Positions 60,375 through 64,000 of a DNA stretch of 64,000 bases are shown here, one piece after another. Position numbers and translations under genes: made by a program. Position 1 is the first letter of the stretch; each line of letters begins with the position of its first letter. Where the stretch lies: assembly GCF_037204085.1 (NCBI RefSeq), contig NZ_JBBCBW010000012.1, forward strand, positions 62,001 to 126,000, read 5' to 3'. The notes below the pieces were generated by a model, which was not told where the DNA came from, made no database searches, and was given only the letters and a program-made list of their open reading frames with translations. Source of the stretch: Variovorax sp037204085 (GTDB taxonomy: Bacteria > Pseudomonadota > Gammaproteobacteria > Burkholderiales > Burkholderiaceae_C).

Positions 60375-61826
60375 TCAGAACGGATAGTGGCGTTCGGTGG
60401 TCTGCACCGTGAGCCAGCGCAACTCGGTGAAGGCGTCGATGCCGGCCTTGCCGCCGAAGCGGCCGTAGCCCGAGTCCTTCACGCCGCCGAAGGGCATCTG
60501 CGCCTCGTCGTGCACGGTGGGGCCGTTCACGTGGCAGATGCCGGAGTCGATGCGGTTGGCCACATCCCAGGCACGTGCGATGTCGCGCCCGAACACCGCT
60601 GCGGACAGACCGTAAGGGTTGTCGTTGGCCACGCGCACCGCTTCGTCGACACCGTTTACACGCACCACCGGCTTCACGGGACCGAAGCTCTCTTCGTGGT
60701 AGATGCGCATTTGCGGCGTCACGTGGTCGAGCAGCGTCGCGGGCATCAAGGTGCTGTCGGCCTTGCCGCCGCATACGAGCTTCGCGCCCTTGGCGAGCGC
60801 ATCGTCGATCAGCGCGTTGCAGCGCTCGACGGTGCTCGCATCGACGACCGATCCCAGCACCACCGGTCCGTTGCGCGGATCGCCCAGCGGCAGTTGCACG
60901 GCCTTGGCTGCGAGCTTCTCGACGAAGGCGTCTGCGATCTTGCGGTCGACGATGATGCGCTCGGTGCTCATGCAGATCTGTCCGCTGTTGGCGAAGGCGC
61001 CGAAGGCCGCGCCGTTGACGGCGGCGTCGAGGTCGGCATCGTCCAGCACCACCAGCGGAGCCTTGCCGCCAAGCTCGAGCACCGCCGGTTTCAGGTACTT
61101 CGCGCAGGTCTGCGCGATCAACCTGCCGACGCGGGTGGAGCCGGTGAAGTTCACCCGCCGCAGGGCCGGATGGGACACGATCGCTTCAACCACCTCGGCT
61201 GCATCGGCCGGCGCATTGGTCACGAAGTTGACGACGCCCGGCGGAAAACCTGCATCCTTGAATGCTTCGACGATCAGGCCGTGCGTGGCCGGGCTGAGTT
61301 CCGAGCCCTTGAACACCACCGTGTTGCCGCAGGCCAGCGGCGTGGCAATCGCACGCACGCCGAGGATCACCGGTGCGTTCCAAGGCGCAATGCCCAGCAC
61401 CACGCCAGCCGGGCGGCGCAGGCCCATGGCCAGGCTGCCGGGCACGTCGGAGGGAATGACCTCACCGCTGATCTGGGTCGTCAGGCCGGCCGCTTCCTGC
61501 AGCATGCCGGCGGCCAGGTGCACGTTGAAACCGGCCCACGGGGCGCCGGCACCGGTCTCGGATGCCATGGCATCCGTCAGGGCCTGGGCCTTGGCTTCAA
61601 TGGCCTGCGCGGCCTTCAGCAGCAACGCCCTGCGTTCGCCCGGGCCGGTGCGCGACCAGGCCGGAAAGGCGGCGGCTGCTGCTTCCACCGCTGCCACCGC
61701 ATCGGCCTTAGTGGCGGCCGGCGCAACGGTCGCTACTGCGCCATCGAGCGGATTGCGCCGCTCGAAGGTGGCCCCGTCTGCGGCCTGCCGGCTCTCGCCG
61801 TTGATCAACATCGATATCGTGCCCAT
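60375..61826 (-). CDS. Aromatic aldehyde dehydrogenase (benzaldehyde/salicylaldehyde/vanillin type)
   Basis: A 483-residue aldehyde dehydrogenase. Catalytic Cys285 is in FANSGQICMSTERIIVD and Glu251 in VLELGGKAPLVVLDDADLD. The SGQICMSTERI segment is typical of salicylaldehyde and vanillin dehydrogenases. It should oxidise the aromatic aldehyde produced by the upstream decarboxylase to the benzoate. The ATG at 61826 has AAGGAGA before it. There are 40 bp between the two genes. Confidence 0.92.
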   Translation of the reverse strand: MGTISMLINGESRQAADGATFERRNPLDGAVATVAPAATKADAVAAVEAAAAAFPAWSRTGPGERRALLLKAAQAIEAKAQALTDAMASETGAGAPWAGFNVHLAAGMLQEAAGLTTQISGEVIPSDVPGSLAMGLRRPAGVVLGIAPWNAPVILGVRAIATPLACGNTVVFKGSELSPATHGLIVEAFKDAGFPPGVVNFVTNAPADAAEVVEAIVSHPALRRVNFTGSTRVGRLIAQTCAKYLKPAVLELGGKAPLVVLDDADLDAAVNGAAFGAFANSGQICMSTERIIVDRKIADAFVEKLAAKAVQLPLGDPRNGPVVLGSVVDASTVERCNALIDDALAKGAKLVCGGKADSTLMPATLLDHVTPQMRIYHEESFGPVKPVVRVNGVDEAVRVANDNPYGLSAAVFGRDIARAWDVANRIDSGICHVNGPTVHDEAQMPFGGVKDSGYGRFGGKAGIDAFTELRWLTVQTTERHYPF

Positions 61827-61866
61827 CGTCTTGTCTCCTTGTAGATTTGGAAAAGCAAAAAAACCG

Positions 61867-63495
61867 TCAGGCCACTTCGATCTCGACCAGCATCGGAGCG
61901 GTCGATTGCAGCGCCTGGTGCAACGCGGCACGCAGTTGCTCCGCGGCGTCGACGCGCAGCCCCTTCATGCCTTGCGCGCCAGCCAGCGCGACGAAATCGA
62001 GGTCGGGCAGGTCGGTGCCCGGAACATGCGCGTCGGGCCGGTAGCCGAAGATGCGCGCGAACTCATACAACGCGGCGTAGCGACGGTTCTTCAGGATCAG
62101 CACCGTGACCGGGAGCGCCAGTTGGGCAGCGCTCCACAGCGCCTGGATGGCGTACATCGCAGAGCCGTCGCCCACCAAAGCAATGACCCGCGCGCCCGGT
62201 TTGCCAAGTGCCACGCCTACTGCGGCCGGCAGGCCGTAGCCCAGGCCGCCGCTGCACATGGTGTAGAAGGTTTCCGACTCGAAGACCGGCAGGTGGCCAT
62301 GCATCACGGGCCGTGCGCTCGGTGCTTCCTCAACCAGGATGCTGCCCCGCGCGCGCACGTCGGCCAGCGTCTGCAGGACCCACGCAACCGGCAGGCGTTC
62401 GCCGGGCTCGGGGTCTGCAACGCGCGGCGGCCGCACGTGGGCAGGTGGTGCCGGACGACTGCTCGGCGTGCTGCACTCGAGCAGGTCGAGCAATCCCAGG
62501 CGGATGCTGCCGACCACGGAGGTTCCTGTCGGCGCCCAGGCTGCGACCTGAGGATCGTCCGTGAGCTGCACCAGCTCCGTCCCTTCGGGCAGGTGCGGGC
62601 CATGGCCCGGGACATGGTAGGTGAACGCCGGCGCGCCAAGCGCAAATACGAGGTCGTGGCCGGCGAGCCGTTCGACGATGCGCTCGCGCATCGGTGGCAG
62701 GAAGCCTCCCCACAGGGGGTGATCTTCCGGAAAGCTGCATCGGCCCGACATGGGCGCGACATACACACGGGCGTTGTGCCGCTCGGCCAGTTCAACCGCT
62801 TCCTTCCAGGCCTCGTCGCGATCGACCGCGGCACCGACCACGAAGGCGGGGGAGCGGGCGCCATCGAGGGCTGCGGCAATGCGCGCGAGAAGGTCGGGGT
62901 CCGTACGCACATGGCGGCTGACCTCCCGTGCATCGACGGGCAGGGTCTGAACGTCCCAGTCGTCCGACGGGATCGAGACCAGCACCGGGCCGCGCGGCGG
63001 CGTCATCGCGATGTAGTAGGCCCGCGCAATCGCAAGCGGAACGTCCTCGGCCCGCGCCGGCTCGACGCTCCATTTGACGTAAGGCCTCGGCAGTTCGGGC
63101 GCCTGCGTGGAGCCCAGAAAGGGTTCGAAGGGCAAGATCGAGCGCGCCTGCTGGCCGGCCGTGATCACCAGCGGCGTGCGGTTGCGGAACGCCGTGAAGA
63201 TGTTGCCCATTGCATGGCCAACCCCTGCCGCGGAATGCAGGTTGATGAACGCCGCGTTGTGCGTGGCCTGCGCGTAGCCGTCCGCCATGCCCACGACCAC
63301 GGACTCCTGCAGTCCGAGTACGTAGCGGAAGTCTTCCGGAAAGTCGATGAACATGGGCAGTTCCGTCGACCCCGGGTTGCCGAACACACTGGTCATGCCC
63401 AATGCGCGCAGCAGCCTGAAAACCGCGTCCCGCACGGTCAGGGTGCTGCTGGCCGGGAAGGGCGCTTGCGCGGGAAGTTCGACCTGTCGATCCAT
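61867..63495 (-). CDS. mdlC: Benzoylformate decarboxylase (thiamine diphosphate enzyme)
   Basis: A 542-residue ThDP enzyme that removes CO2 from benzoylformate-type acids to give a benzaldehyde. The three active-site residues that define benzoylformate decarboxylase are visible: Ser43 (FGNPGSTELPMF), His87 (INLHSAAGVGHAMGN) and His294 (ALGAPAFTYHVPGHG). Glu64 (LGLQESVV) activates the cofactor, and the ThDP motif runs from GDGSAMY (442) to Asn470. The ring substituents it accepts cannot be told. It is the first gene of the operon, with TAGGAG before the ATG. Confidence 0.92.
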   Translation of the reverse strand: MDRQVELPAQAPFPASSTLTVRDAVFRLLRALGMTSVFGNPGSTELPMFIDFPEDFRYVLGLQESVVVGMADGYAQATHNAAFINLHSAAGVGHAMGNIFTAFRNRTPLVITAGQQARSILPFEPFLGSTQAPELPRPYVKWSVEPARAEDVPLAIARAYYIAMTPPRGPVLVSIPSDDWDVQTLPVDAREVSRHVRTDPDLLARIAAALDGARSPAFVVGAAVDRDEAWKEAVELAERHNARVYVAPMSGRCSFPEDHPLWGGFLPPMRERIVERLAGHDLVFALGAPAFTYHVPGHGPHLPEGTELVQLTDDPQVAAWAPTGTSVVGSIRLGLLDLLECSTPSSRPAPPAHVRPPRVADPEPGERLPVAWVLQTLADVRARGSILVEEAPSARPVMHGHLPVFESETFYTMCSGGLGYGLPAAVGVALGKPGARVIALVGDGSAMYAIQALWSAAQLALPVTVLILKNRRYAALYEFARIFGYRPDAHVPGTDLPDLDFVALAGAQGMKGLRVDAAEQLRAALHQALQSTAPMLVEIEVA

Positions 63496-63539
63496 GAATG
63501 CTCCTAGATGAGGTCCGCAGTTTTGCGCTTCATCCGGTA

Positions 63540-63556
63540 TTCATCAATACAATGAA
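63540..63556. promoter_or_regulatory. Inverted repeat in the divergent gap, candidate LysR site
   Basis: TTCAT (63540-63544) and ATGAA (63552-63556) are complementary over a 7-bp spacer, in the 84-bp gap between the decarboxylase operon and the divergent LysR gene. The site suits a LysR dimer that controls both directions. Confidence 0.5.
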
Positions 63557-63579
63557 ATGTCTAGAACAAAATAAGCTGT

Positions 63580-64000
63580 ATGCATACTGAAAAGCTGGAC
63601 ATGAACCTGCTTCGGCTGTTCGAGGCGGTGTACCGCCTCGGCAGCGTCAGCCATGCCGCCGATGCGCTGGGGCTGTCGCAACCGGCTGCCAGCCAAGGCC
63701 TGACGCGATTGCGGCTCGCGCTCGGCGATGCGCTCTTCGTGCGCGCCAACGGGCGCATGCGCCCGACGCTGCGCGCGGAGCGGCTGGCAAGCGTCGTTCA
63801 GCCGGCCGTGGCCGCCATCGAGGATGTGCTGCGGGACGAAGACACCTTCGACCCGTCTCGCTCGCGAATGACCGTTCGGCTGCATATGAACGACATCGGC
63901 GAGGCCCGGCTGCTGCCGGAGCTGATGGAAGCCTTGCACCGCCAGGCACCCGGCATACGGGTGCACACGACTCCGCTGCCGCACGGGGAGATCACCGATG
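63580..64000 (+). CDS. LysR-family regulator of the aromatic operon (cut by window end)
   Basis: The first 140 residues are visible. Helix-turn-helix: MNLLRLFEAVYRLGSVSHAA, then LGLSQPAASQGLTRLRLALG; linker FVRANGRMRPTLRAERLASV. The effector domain starts with SRMTVRLHMNDIGEARLLPE. The style (DMNLLRLFEAVYR) is that of NahR/NodD-like LysR proteins, which often sense aromatic compounds. The ATG at 63601 is an alternative start. It is divergent from the decarboxylase operon and very likely its activator. Confidence 0.9.
   Translation, partial: MHTEKLDMNLLRLFEAVYRLGSVSHAADALGLSQPAASQGLTRLRLALGDALFVRANGRMRPTLRAERLASVVQPAVAAIEDVLRDEDTFDPSRSRMTVRLHMNDIGEARLLPELMEALHRQAPGIRVHTTPLPHGEITD

Noticed and set aside
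1..64000. tRNA, rRNA, riboswitch or insertion sequence
   Set aside because: No cloverleaf, conserved rRNA segment, known riboswitch core, transposase motif or flanking inverted repeats were noticed in any gap. A covariance-model search would be needed to exclude small RNAs.

Overview
The window is high-GC bacterial chromosome. It has tightly packed operons, many LysR regulators, Bug-type (TctC-like) binding proteins, aromatic catabolism, an orphan type VI secretion (T6SS) hcp-vgrG island and an acetate permease. Together these point to a soil or plant-associated Burkholderiales, most likely a Comamonadaceae such as Variovorax. That assignment is inferred from gene style only; there is no rRNA or tRNA in the window to confirm it.

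Layout. 1-5.4 kb: cut LysR regulator, small ATP-dependent DNA-ligase-like protein, Cache-GGDEF diguanylate cyclase, Gly-rich lipoprotein, Tat-exported SMP-30-like lactonase. 5.6-7.6 kb: tctBA transporter membrane genes without a binding protein. 7.8-15.0 kb: T6SS island hcp, vgrG, DUF2169 chaperone, DUF4150 PAAR-like, nuclease-like toxin and two related putative immunity genes. 15.1-19.7 kb: LysR divergent from nitronate monooxygenase plus a tautomerase with every key residue of malonate semialdehyde decarboxylase, then DUF485-actP. 19.7-23.9 kb: CusRS/HprRS-like two-component system divergent from DUF5666, cytochrome b561 and MsrP-like molybdoenzyme genes, with a CusR/HprR-type box between. 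24-26.8 kb: SnoaL-like protein, PaiB-like and MocR regulators. 26.8-33.5 kb: RND efflux operon with divergent TetR. 33.6-37.5 kb: animal-type heme peroxidase and a large lipase-like lipoprotein.

37.9-46.7 kb: a TetR gene, a carotenoid/lignostilbene-type oxygenase, a complete branched-chain-type ABC transporter (livGFHMK order) and an aldehyde dehydrogenase. This reads as one uptake-cleave-oxidise pathway, and five perfect palindromes sit in its two non-coding gaps. 46.8-53.3 kb: cytosolic sulfite-oxidase-like protein and nitrilase, divergent from an NrtABD-type ABC transporter and LysR. 53.4-54.6 kb: cystathionine beta-lyase-like gene. 54.7-63.5 kb: seven-gene minus-strand operon with benzoylformate decarboxylase, aldehyde dehydrogenase, Bug protein, FAD hydroxylase, Bug protein, hydroxyquinol dioxygenase and maleylacetate reductase, divergent from a LysR gene cut by the window end.

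The most noteworthy systems are the nitronate monooxygenase-malonate semialdehyde decarboxylase pair (a possible 3-nitropropionate route), the benzoylformate-to-hydroxyquinol operon (a possible dihydroxy-mandelate/resorcylate route), the oxygenase-ABC-dehydrogenase locus, and the T6SS cassette whose two putative immunity proteins appear to be built from one repeated module.
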